Assembly (NCBI GenBank): GCA_030248215.1
Contig: JASANG010001251.1
Coordinates: forward strand, 37,993-101,992
DNA: 64,000 nt
DNA from: Enoplolaimus lenunculus
Taxonomy: Eukaryota > Nematoda > Enoplea > Enoplida > Thoracostomopsidae
Direction: 5' to 3'
This document shows positions 25,201 to 36,425 of this stretch, in pieces (the first letter of the stretch is position 1; every line of letters begins with the position of its first letter). The notes under the pieces are model-generated. The model made no database searches. It was not told the DNA's origin and was given only the letters and a program-made list of their open reading frames with translations. Both the position numbers and the translations under genes were made by a program.

Positions 25201-28200
25201 AATTACAATTGGACTTTTTAGAAAACTTGCCAATAAATGGTTGAAGCGAATTTTCAGCTATTTTATCACCTTGTTTTGCGAAAACATCAGAAAGAGTACA
25301 TAAACAAAATTGAACTATTGCAAAAAACATTCGTTTCGAAATAAATTTTTTAAAGACAAAGTTTCAATATTCAAATAATTATGAATGCGTAATTTGCCAC
25401 AAACCGTAAAAATTTCGGTTTCTGTATCTTTGAATGCAGGTTCAGGAACATGAACAGGATTTGAATTTTTGCTGGAATTCCGTTAAGGCCAACAGTGTTT
25501 TGGCCTTAGCTATTCCCGTAAATGTTCAGGTTTATAAAGCCTTTGTGAATATATTTGTTTGTAATTCAAAACTAACTTTCAGCAAAAGATTCTGATTGGG
25601 CCGTTATCCAGGTCTATTTCTACGACGTCATTCGATATTTGCTTAGCTTTATTAAGTTGTTGTTTTTGTTGCTCTGAATTCTACATGTTGTGTTCTAGAA
25701 GTTGCTGTTGCCGTTCGTATTCTTTAGCACGGTTACGAAGTTCCTACCAGGTCCTGAATACTGGTCAGCACAATTTTTAATTACGTAGTTAACATAAAGG
25801 CTGTAAATGATTTTATAGGCGGTATATTGGAACCCAGGCGGATTTCTAAAGTGTCTACCTATCATTGTGCTCTCTTTGGCATGTCAAACAACAATATTTT
25901 CACTGACACAATCCATGCCCGAAGCAAATCCGGCGATAGTTGACGAAATTGTGTCAGGCGCGGTCAATTTATGTGGGCTCGTGTATGCGTTGGTTAGTTG
26001 TTATATTATGTTGGCAATTGGTCAGCTATCTACTATGACACTTTTAGCATCAAAATTTAGCAAATTTTTTGCATTCTTTTATATGTCCTGTTTTGGTGTA
26101 TCTTTTGAGATGCTCAACTACGTTACTTGGCCAGTTTCAAAACCTATCGCTAGCTGGTGATAAGTTGCTATACTCATTGGGAAATATTGGAGCAAAAACA
26201 AAGTCGGCGATGTTTGTAATGTTAGCCTATTGGTTAGAATTGCATTCAGGTTTGGGTATTTATGTTGCAGTACTGTACTGTACTACAACTACTGGTCCAA
26301 CTTTTGGAACGAATTTTACTTTTTAAATTGATTTTATTTTTAGGTTGGATTGTTTGGATATATTGCGTTTGTTGATTACCCAATTGGAGGTGATATTCTT
26401 CTGTTGTTCGATTCATCAAGCCTGTTAACGCAACTGATAAAGTTGTTTTTTATTTTATCAGTTGCTGTAAGCTTTCCTCTGATGATCTTTCCATGCCGGG
26501 CAGCCATTTATACGCTGTTATGTCGACCGGTACGTTGGTTTATAGGGCCTCAAACAACTCTAGAATGTAGTTATGAATAACTCTTGTATTAGCCTTAAAC
26601 TACTCGTTATCAACACGCACCATACCACAACTGTTACGTGCGTGCCGTTACCAAAGAGACTTCGTGTTGGCCATATCAATGCAGTTAATTCATGCCTTAA
26701 CCAAGAATTGTCATAGTGGGGGTAGTTTTAACCAAGAATTGTCATAGTGGGGGTAGTTTTAACCAAGAATTGTCATAGTGGGGGTAGTTTTAACCAAGAA
26801 TTGTCATAGTGGGGGTAGTTTTAAGACAAAATGTTTTAAACAATTTTTTAATAAAAACTACTCATCTCACTCTGAGCTGATGGTGACACAGCGCGAGGTG
26901 TGTATTTTAAACTTTTTAAGGAGCAGTTTTTAGACTAATAAACCAGTGATAACGTTGGCTTTTGTAGAACCGTGTAATGAAACCGCAAAACTGTCGGCAA
27001 ACAGTATATTTTATTTTGAATTATAGTCAGTTTGTATTAATTCTGTAATGCAAAATGTTTGCAACTGCTGTTGTCCCTACTTCCTTACTTCCTGTAAAAT
27101 GTAGTTGTTCTTGTTGGAAAATCGGCAAGGCGGCCTTTTGTCCAAGTGGTTGTTTGTCCAAGCAGTCTTTAGCCAAGCGGTCTTTTGTCCGGATACCCTT
27201 TTATCCATATGATCTTCTGTCTTGCCGGCCGTTTGTCTATTATTCCGTTTCTCCAAAGTGCCGTTTGCCAAGCGGCCTTTTATCTGGCAGTGTTCCCTTA
27301 TACCAGGGCGATTCCGAGTGGGACGGCATTACAGGTTTGTACACAGCACCTTTCTGACCTGCACTGCATGCCGCACGACAAGTAGTGTACCACTCTTATT
27401 TCGGTTATATTGCTAGGTGTGTGCCATTGAGCGTGACAAAACCATTATAATTTGAATTAATTTGTTGTTACGTTTTGTACCAGAAATAAAACGGTTATTG
27501 TACTTTCTAAAAATGTCAGCGCTTGTGTAAGATGTTTAGTTCTTGTTTGATGAATCAGAGTGTATCATTTGTGATCTCTGCAATTTTTCTTTCAGACGCC
27601 GACAGCTGGTCTGACTGTGGACATTTTGCCTGACATTCCGTTTCGAACAATCACTATTTTTGTGGTTATGTTTAATTTGTTTGTTGCGATTATGGTACCA
27701 AATGGTATGTTTTTTATTTGTTTTGTTTTGTTTTTATTTTGCTAAATTTCGGTGGAACTTTTATAGTTAGGTTGGTTAAATTAAGAGTTTATAATAAGTC
27801 TTCAACAAGTGTGTGCAACTAAACGCGGTTTACATGGCGTAAAATTGAATACTACGCGTTCTGTTTTTGCCTTACACCCAACGTCATGTCATTTACATGC
27901 AATGTATCTTCTACTTCAATAAATAAACTGCTGTGTCTTTAGAATATAAGCGGAATATTATGTTTGTCCGGAGCATTACATAAAATCACCGTTAACGAAA
28001 AACTGATACCACCACACTCATAAGTGTGGAGGCAGGCCAAAATGCAATACGTGCTGGGTACATTACATTGTAGGTGGAATGTATCCAGTTGCATACTCTT
28101 GTTATAAAGAGCGTTATTTGCTCTTGGTTATTCGGATGTGTAAGGTATCACTGTTCATCGCTGTTTGCAAGTGTTTCAACTAATTACCTTGCGTATCCCT

Positions 28201-31200
28201 CTTTTTTAGTTTTGTACGGAGGGGGTTCCGCAACGTTAAACGTGGGAGCGTTTTCAACGTTTTATACCCGTTTGTACACTTTTACTATACGGCCCTCAAA
28301 CTGGTGTATTTAAGGCATGTTTTAGTTTTTTTATTACTGAGTTATATATTGTCGAGATGTATATCACATACAGGGTATATGATGCCCCTCTAAAAGTGGG
28401 GGTGATCGGCCTTGTGCCAAAACAAAAGTGTGTAACTTGACTGCGTGGGGCTCACCCTACACCAGGGAAAGCTCAGATTACTTAGCAGTGATTATACACA
28501 GCCTACATCCTAAATAATATGTTGATTAATTCCTTCACCTGCAACAAAGTAATATTGATGGATAAATTACTTTATCATGCCGTTAGTATTGTGGTGTGGG
28601 CTTTATTTTACGTTCATAACTCAACAAAATTTCAGTTTTTGGAGTTAAATTTGAGTAATTTTATTTTAGATAAACACATTTTACTCAATGTCATATTTTA
28701 ATATATATTGTCGTAATATAATTTGTTTTAGTTGAGTTCATTCTCGGGTTATCGGGTTCCGTTGTTGGCTCAGTGGTTTGTTTCATCATTCCATCGGTGT
28801 TGTTCAACGCGATTGCACCGAAACATTTTTATTACGCTAAACTCGCCGCTCAAGTAAGCTGGGATCTATGTTGTTTAGGCTGGTCGGGTAAAGCATCGCA
28901 CAGTAACGGACGGGGACGTAGAGTGCCGGATGACATTAGAGTTGTATATTAAAAAGTTTAATGTGATCTTTAGAGTTGTTTCGGTTTCATAACCATCTGA
29001 TAAAATGAGTATATATTTCGACTTCAGAGATACTTATTGCTTGGCATTTTTAAGCAGAGTAAAATGAACGCAGTTACTGAATTTGGTTTTTTCAAATTTA
29101 GTAAATAAAGTTTTAATCAGATGATTTGCCGTTTGAAACAGCTTCGTCCATCGTTGTTGACACTTTCAGATCGTCTAAGATGTTCTTTTTTTATTTATTT
29201 TAGTTTATTATGACGTTTGGTTTGTTTCTGCTTATCGTTTGCACGTATGTTACGCTTACTGCTACTGAAAAACAAATGGCCGTTGCAGTTCCGTCAATTG
29301 CGACGGAACCGCCATTAGTCGCTGTGACGCCACCTTACGACGCGTACGGATTAGCAGCTGGTCAGACTGTAGATCTAGAAAAGAAAGGTCAGTTATTAAA
29401 TTTTAAGTGGTTTGTATGATTTAATATTCTGTAATATTAAGTATTTTGGTTTTTTAGCCAAATATATCGTCGGTTCCATGTAACAAGGTCGTAACCGACA
29501 TTTTTTTAGAATTTGAGATTTTTATGTAATCTGAATGATATCAACCCGACAAATGTGTTAAACAAGGTCTTAAATGCCAAAACCGCCACTTTTCCGCTGA
29601 AAATCGGTGTAACGCATTACGACGTTATTTAATTTTAAGCCGCTTAAAACTTTGTTAGTAGAAACGAATTTTCTTGAACAAGGTCGTAAGCGGCACACTA
29701 AGTTCGTTTAATACTTTCTTATGTTTAAGATTGACGAATTAATGGGTATAGAAAATGTCATAAAAGCATTCTGTGTTTCAGAATTTCTTGTGGACTATGA
29801 TCTGCGGGAACTTTTCCAAACCGAATACCAATCCATTAAGTGATCAGATTTGGAAATATACAGTGACGTAAAAGCTGTTTCAAGCTCACGATTTTTACTG
29901 GACCACATCTCTAAAGTGAAAGCATATTACACGCGATTTAGTAGTAGTCGTTGTTTTGCAGTATTTGATTACTTACTTGTAGGTTAACCTTGCAGGTTTT
30001 TCTGGTTTCAGAAAAAGGACGCAAGGAACCACCGATGCCTGTTGAAATAGTATGAGTTTGTTTTGCATATATATTGCGTTGTCAATGGAACAATCCAACT
30101 TCTATTTATTGGTACTCAGGGTTCCAACAGGAACTAAACTTTGCCGGAACAGGAACAGGAACCGGAATTTAAAAATAATTTCAGTCACCGAATTACTGCT
30201 GAAATTTCAGAGAACTTGGCAAAGAATTGCTCGAGTGAATTTTCAACTATTTCATAATCAAATTTTGCGAAAACCCATCAGAGAGAGTTTATTAACAAAA
30301 TTGAACAAATTGCAAAAACGCTCGTTTCGAAATAACAAATTTTAAAGATAAAGTTTGCAGTATTTAAATGATTGCGAATAATTAGCCAGAAAACCGAAAA
30401 AAATCCGGTTCCTGCACCTAGGATCCAGATATGCATTTAGCAGGAATTCCGGTCGGAACAGGAACTTCGGTTGAACCCTGTCGATACTATATTTAAATTT
30501 CTGCAAAGGCTTGTTGTCTTGTATTGCTAGACAATCTGTTTGATTGATGTGTGACGTTTTTGTAAAAATATTGCTAAAATCAGTTTTTTGTTTTTAAAAA
30601 ATCACTAATTGTTTTTGTTCTCCAATTACACTATTTCTCTTCTTGACAATTTTAAATGACTTACGGTGTCGTACAGCGTCGTGCAGTATTAGTCACCCTT
30701 AGAGATATTATGTTTATATTGTATTTCAGGTGAATGACGTCGAAAGCAAAAACTCAGCGAAAGATAAAAGTCAAAACAAAGACCCCGACACAATGGATGC
30801 ATCAATTGGCATAGGACGAAGAAGCGAAAACGGAAAGCATCAATCACCTGACGAATCGAAAATACTACTAGAAAAGGTTGAAAGCCGAAAATTGCAAGAT
30901 AAAGACAAAGAAAAAATTGACAAGAAAACAAAGAAAAAAGAGTCAAAGGAAATTACATTAGGAGTTACTGATAAGAAAACAAACGATACTCAAGCGACAA
31001 GTGTTAATGGAGACAAAGAACATGCTGATGTAGACAAGGAGGCCGCTGCTCATATTGAGCAAAAAGGTAAGTGAAAAGATTGTGTCTATGGTGCAATAAG
31101 TTTTTGAAGTTAGAGATACGGTGGCATTACTCGCGTTACATACTTTATTATTCATATTTACTAAGCACTGAAATATATATTTAATTACGTTCGACTATAA

Positions 31201-32471
31201 TCTAGTACATCCCAGGTGCTTTCATTGGGTCCGTTCATGTTTGTACTGGATCTAAGTTAAAAGTTGATATTTAACCATAAAACCATGCAACCGTTGTTTA
31301 TAATAAACTTGCTGATTTTAACGTTGACGAGAGTCTATATTCTCAAATGCGCACGGCATTTATCGCCAGTTAGCGACAGTTTTTCAAACTGACAAACTAC
31401 TGCAATTGCGGATTTGAAATATTACAAAACAAGACCAATCAAATACAAAAAATGTGCGAAATTTCGACGGCCACTTTAATTTGAGCCAATTGACGACGTT
31501 TAGTGAAATTTGTCTAATTAGTAATACGTATTAGAATGCCATTTTTATTTTCGTCGAACGTTTCCATAGTTTTTTGTTTTTCCAGAAGAACATCACAAGA
31601 TTATACAAGAACTCGAACAACAACGGAAAGAGCAACAAAAATTGATTCAACAACAAGAAAAAATCATCGAAGAGTTGCAACAGCACAAAGATGAACATGT
31701 ACAAGGACATCATAATGTCGAACAACAACCGCATCAGGTGCTTGAAGGACAAATACAAGGACAACAACAACAACCGCAACAAGAACAACAACAACAACAG
31801 CTTCAACAACAACAACAACAACACCAGCTTCAACAACAACAACAACAACAACAACAACAAGAACAACTGGGACAGTCGTTGCAACAACAGCCTCAACAAG
31901 AACAGCAGCAAATACAGCAACAGCCACAGCAGGAGCAACAAAACATACGACAACAAGAACAACAGCCACAAATAGTGCAAAAAGAGCAACAACAAGTGCA
32001 AGTTCAACAACAGCAGCAGCTACCACAACAGCAAGAAATCATCCAGCCATCAGTGCAGCCACAGGTGCAGCAGCAATTGCAACTAGAGCAACATAATATA
32101 GAGCAACAACAATTACAGCAACAACAACAGCCTGAGCAACAACGGATTTTAGAGCAACAATATCAACAACCCGCCGTGCAAAATCCTGATGGATTGCAGG
32201 TGAAGGAAAATCACCAACTGCAGCATGGGATACCAGCTGTACAACAATATCAAGGTGTGCAACAGGAAGGAATTGCGCAACAGCAACTATTACCACAGGA
32301 GATCCTACAAAATCAAATACAACAACAAGTACAACCTGTTATTCAACAGCAACAGATGCAGCTGCAAGAACAGAAACCTATGGATCAACAAGCAGTACGG
32401 GTACAACAAAATCCTGATGTCCAAGCGCAAATAAATCAAAAGCCCCAGCAACAACAACAACAACAACAACA

Positions 32472-32503
<32 letters not shown>

Positions 32504-32551
32504 AGCAGCAGCAACAACAGCAGCAACAACAACAACAACAGCAGCAGCAGC

Positions 32552-32583
<32 letters not shown>

Positions 32584-34240
32584 GAATTTAATCAAGAACA
32601 ACATCAGCAACAAGAATATCAGCAGGAGCAACAACAACAACAACAACCACAGCTGCAACTGATTCAAGAACAGCAGCCACAGACACGACATGATAACAAA
32701 GCAGAGCGACTCGGAAGTATTCAAACTTTGAAGCAAGTGTTACAGCCTGAATTACGACAACAAAGATTGGAATCTGCGCCACAAGAACAAAAGCAGCAGC
32801 CGCAACAAATACAACAGCAGCAACAGCAACAACAGGTACAACAACCTGGTGGAAATTACGTTGCCGCTGAAGCGCAGCCACAAGCAATTAACCATAAGGG
32901 CCAGATACCAAATGAAAATCAAGCGGACCAAAATAGTCCGGTTTTGAAAATAGCTCCTGGGCTTGCAGCGGCAAAAGAACCAGCTCTAGTCGCACCTGTA
33001 GAAATTAAAAACACTGAAAGCAAAACAAAAGATGAACTGAAGCGAGATGAGTCACGACCCGAAAGTAAAACTGCAAGTAAAATTGACCAAAGCGCAGTTG
33101 ATTTAATGAAGCAAGCAAAGGTGCAGGCAGATAAGCAAGCAGACAAGAAACATGATGACCAGTTGAAAAGGAAGAAACGGTCAAATATTAGCGATCACAC
33201 TACGGTTGGCAAAACAAGGGCTACCCGTGAAGGACACGGTGAGAGTAGTGAAAAAATGGTTGGGACCAAAAATATTTCGGTATCTGCAGAGAATCTCAAA
33301 AAACATAATGTCACAAAAATTGGAACCAATCAAACCGCTGCTAAGCCGAGACCAGGTTCGCATGGTGTTGAACGAGTTACAGGTAAGAGTTAAAAAACGA
33401 TGTTTTTCGTCTAAACTTTATAGAGGCGTTGGTCTGAGAAATTAAATTGTTTTGCTAAAAATGGCGATAAAAATTAAATAGATTTCATTAGATTGTATAT
33501 AATCCTTGACAATCACCAAAAATAATCCGTGGAAGGTAGATTTCGTTTTCGTGGATTATGAAAAAGAAAATTAAACTGAGTTTATGTGGTTCCTTGTATT
33601 TTTTGTTTTCCGATCACGTTTCCGGTGCTTTTTTCAAATTCCGGTCCGGTAAATTGTAATTCCGGTTGCATCCTGACTTCAGTGCTGTTATTATAGTACC
33701 CAGAGCTGGCGAGCATTTCTTAATTTCTAATATTTAAGGTGATTAGTTTAGATTTTTTAAGTACTGTTTACTAACTGTAAAGTAAGTACAGTTGAAAACA
33801 GTAATTCTGTTTGCAGTATGTCGTGAGGTTTTAGAAGACTTAATTATCATGTTTGACCAAAGGCAAATCATGAAGTCTGTTTCGTAAAACCTAAACATTA
33901 TGTATTTTAGTGTATAGCGAATTTCTACTACTGTCGATTAGGTTGTGTTATGCGGTTTTTCGGTTTGCAAAAGTCATAATTAAGTTATTAAACATGTTCT
34001 AAAAAGTTGTGATGTTCATTAATAAACAACTACTGGTTTGAAAATGTCAAAAAATTACGTTTTGCTTCAGAGTTGAAACAAGTTGACAAACATGAACAAA
34101 ATCAAAGCGTTGACCAGCGAACATCGAGCGATAATAAGGTTAAAGTCCTTCCTGGACTTTCATTGAATAAATTTGAGCCAAGAGTTGAAGCCAGTCAACT
34201 TGCGTCGGGGTCACTCATGACTGACATGAAGAAACGATAA
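22239..34240 (+). CDS. SLC38A10: SLC38A10, putative sodium-coupled neutral amino acid transporter 10, 13 exons
   Basis: Exons: 22239-22334, 22594-22740, 23047-23122, 24761-24987, 25819-26013, 26344-26529, 27596-27704, 28732-28853, 29204-29387, 30012-30049, 30730-31066, 31586-33382, 34071-34240. Phases agree throughout and give about 1227 residues (human about 1119). The start NSIIGVSVLAMPFVMK matches human NSIVGVSVLTMPFCFK. Later landmarks are VVIGDIG, FIVLPLSLLRN, VGLFGYIAF, VAVSFPLMIFPCRAA and VEFILGLSGSVVGS, together an amino-acid/auxin permease fold of about 11 membrane segments. The charged, Lys-rich linker is followed by a coiled-coil-like stretch (KLIQQQEKIIEELQQH), collinear with KRLLDQQEKLLAVIEEQH in the human protein, then a huge Gln-rich region. 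The ATG opens the conserved first helix at once. Family members carry glutamine and related amino acids across membranes. The only odd splice site is the exon 5 donor. Confidence 0.93.
23160..23910. repeat. Composite of interspersed repeats in SLC38A10 intron 3
   Basis: 23140-23220 carries MITE-end words ('aatgggccatcttggtctc') related to the 'gatgggcggtctcgg' family. 23590-23900 is related to 15400-15790. The right side ends in 'ggtctcggtctcgctttttt' and 'cccatctcaggg'. Intronic and non-coding. Confidence 0.55.
25117..25490. mobile_element. 'gattccaacaggaac' MITE in SLC38A10 intron 4
   Basis: It starts 'caggattccaacaggaac' and shares the 'agctattttatcacc' and 'aaaacattcgtttcgaaata' blocks with the elements at 17405 and 30117. 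The right terminus is degraded ('tgctggaattccgttaaggc'). Confidence 0.6.
26698..26823. repeat. 31-bp tandem repeat, four copies
   Basis: Four near-identical units with a period of 31 bp, each containing 'aaccaagaattgtcatagtg' and then 'ggggtagtttt'. The array is in SLC38A10 intron 6. The copies are essentially perfect, suggesting recent expansion. Confidence 0.9.
27115..27310. repeat. Degenerate short tandem repeat of 'gcggccttttgtcc' type
   Basis: About eight irregular units of 15-20 bp built on 'aagcggtcttttgtcc' and 'ggccttttgtccaag' fill this part of SLC38A10 intron 6. Several frames stay open across it because of the repeat; none looks like a gene. Confidence 0.65.
30117..30480. mobile_element. 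hAT-type MITE in SLC38A10 intron 10
   Basis: It begins CAGGGTTCCAACAGGAACT and ends GGAACTTCGGTTGAACCCTG. Flanks TTGGTACT and TCGATACT match at 6 of 8 positions, consistent with an aged 8-bp duplication. Best-preserved local copy of the family also seen at 17405 and 25117. Confidence 0.75.
31642..32850 (+). repeat. Polyglutamine-coding CAA/CAG region of SLC38A10 exon 12
   Basis: Over 1 kb is dominated by CAA and CAG codons in the SLC38A10 frame. The longest uninterrupted glutamine run is 46 codons (32446-32583), with CAA and CAG mixed. Long leucine- or valine-rich open frames on the opposite strand are shadows of this repeat. Confidence 0.95.
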
Positions 34241-35281
34241 TTATTCAAGTTCGAATTGATAAAAATATTATTGAAATTGATTTTGAGAAGTTTGAGCATA
34301 GGCGTAGCGTTTAAAGAGGACGTTAAATGCTGGAATTTTGAACATAAATGGTGGGATTCCCGTGCTCCAAAACGACTCCTCGTAACATTTCAGCCTATGA
34401 ATATTTAATAGTACATATTTATCAAGAAGTAGTTTAATACTGAAATTTGGTTTGTCTCTAGCGTTTCGTTCGTTACTTACTGCGCGCGAGGATAAGCATT
34501 TGTACTCATCGGAAAATTCAACGTTTCTTGATTACGGATGCCCTCACATTAACTCTGTAGTGACGTCCTGGGTCTCATGATATTCGGAGGTTGAGTAAAG
34601 TATTGACCAGAATAACAATGGACTACAGGCCAACGCTGCTTTTGGGGATGTAACACGAGTCTAAACGTATTCCTAATAAACGCTGATTGGGCTCTCTGTA
34701 TAAAGCTTAGACTTTAGACTAGGTTTGTGGCTTTAGCTTAATTTTAGGCGTATCGCTTTGCTCAGGCTTAGGAATAATATGCTTATGGTATAGAAGTTTC
34801 ATGGAATGCAGACCAAAAATGTCATGGGATGGCACGCGTCGTGAATAGAACCGAAAAGTATTTAAAGGGTTGTTTATTCAGGTATATGATATACTGTTTG
34901 TGATTGCATCACTTTGACCAGTGTTACATTTAGGAATGTCTCATTTCTTTGCGGGACTGCAGTAAAATAGGCTTATAGGCTCTTTAAATAGACTAATAAT
35001 TTTTTACTCAGGAGTATTTTTACACTTAACGTCAGGATGTAAACGGATGGTAAAAATGATGCAAAAACAAACGGATTAAGTTAACGTTCGACTTACGATG
35101 TGGCTTAGGCTTAGAAATACGACTCGTTTATGTTATTATTTCACCTGAAAATAACATTGGTCATTTGCTTTCGTATTGGCTTCAATTCGTACTCTGTGTC
35201 GCTTTAAACTAGTCTCTGTATGAAGGTGATTGGGTGTAAACGAGTTATTTTGTGATTTTTGTTCACGATGATACGAAGTTT

Positions 35282-36425
35282 GGCCTATGTTACTTTAAGG
35301 GCGTCCAGGTTTCTGGTGGGTCTATAAAAGAGTAGATTTAGATTCTAGATTAAATGTTTTTGCTTAGGATTAGGATAAGGAACTCATTTTTGCAACGCTT
35401 AGGCTTAGGAATACGCTTAATCTACTGTTAATACGCCTTCTTAAAGTAACATTGGCCGGAAGTTTTGTTCGTTGTACGTTTTTTGGTTTCTGGCGGAATG
35501 TAAAGCGGATATCAGACCGGGTGAACATCGGTGTTCGTTTCCGCTATAAAAATTACAGGAAATATCGTTATTTTTATGCTCATGGCTATTATTGTAAATC
35601 ATTTAAAAGTGCTTTCGCTCGACGTTAAATGAATTTTATGAAATTTTTACGTTGTATTCGCAAATCTGCATGTATGTATGTACCTCAATATTGTGTATAT
35701 TGGCGGAAAATAAAACATCTTTTAAACTTAATACTTAAATATCAGCATTCCGTTTTCGTTATTTTTTATCACTGCTCCTTTTTGTTCGCTGTTGGTATTT
35801 TGGTGACTGAAGTTTTCTAATGAATTTCTCTTTTCGATATTTTGAATTTGCTTTCATACGGTTCCGACTAATTTCATTGTGCATGTTAACCGTTTCTCGT
35901 ATGAAAATTTTTCAATTCCGTATGAGATGTAATGTTAGGGTAACATTCGATCCGCAGTGTAACGGTGAGAGGCGTTTACGATGACCATTGAGCAAGGAGC
36001 TTGATGCTCGAGCCCGAGGGCGCTCTCACGTCTTGTGGAAATTTTTCACTGCGCATTTATGTTACATGTTAAACGCTGTGCACGGTGTGTGTATTGCTCG
36101 TGTATTTATTTGTGTTTACTTGCTCATAGTACACACTATGGGTGAAATGGTTATGAAAGACAGTGTTGTTCTGTAAAACCGGAATATGTATATACATTCC
36201 AAATTTGAATAATGGTTTCTGGCCCATGTTGCTTTGATTGATGAACCATTTTGTCGCGGAAGTATAATAGAGTAAGCATTAGACTATTTTTGTTTAGGCT
36301 TAGTTAAGCCTATCGTTAACCCAAGATGCTTTATGTTTCCCATTAAAGCAGTGTAATCTAGAATCTAAATCTACTCTTTTATGGATCCACCAGAAATCTG
36401 GACACCCCTTAAAGTACCATGGGCC
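35282..36425. mobile_element. 1.14-kb element with about 71-bp terminal inverted repeats
   Basis: 35282-35352 ('ggcctatgttactttaaggg' ... 'gattctagatta') recurs inverted at 36354-36425 ('taatctagaatctaaatcta' ... 'cttaaagtaccatgggcc') with few mismatches. The interior is AT-rich with scattered 'cttaggctta' words and has no transposase-like frame. A further copy of the end motif ('ggcccatgttgcttt') is at about 36220. Superfamily unknown. Confidence 0.7.

Noticed and set aside
29460-29700. Repeated 'aacaaggtcgtaa' words resembling the 3' end of small-subunit rRNA
   Set aside because: Only the short word matches; the surroundings are AT-rich intron sequence.
31531-32887. Long leucine- and valine-rich open frames on the minus strand and Asn-rich plus-strand frames
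   Set aside because: They are other frames of the CAA/CAG repeat in SLC38A10 exon 12.
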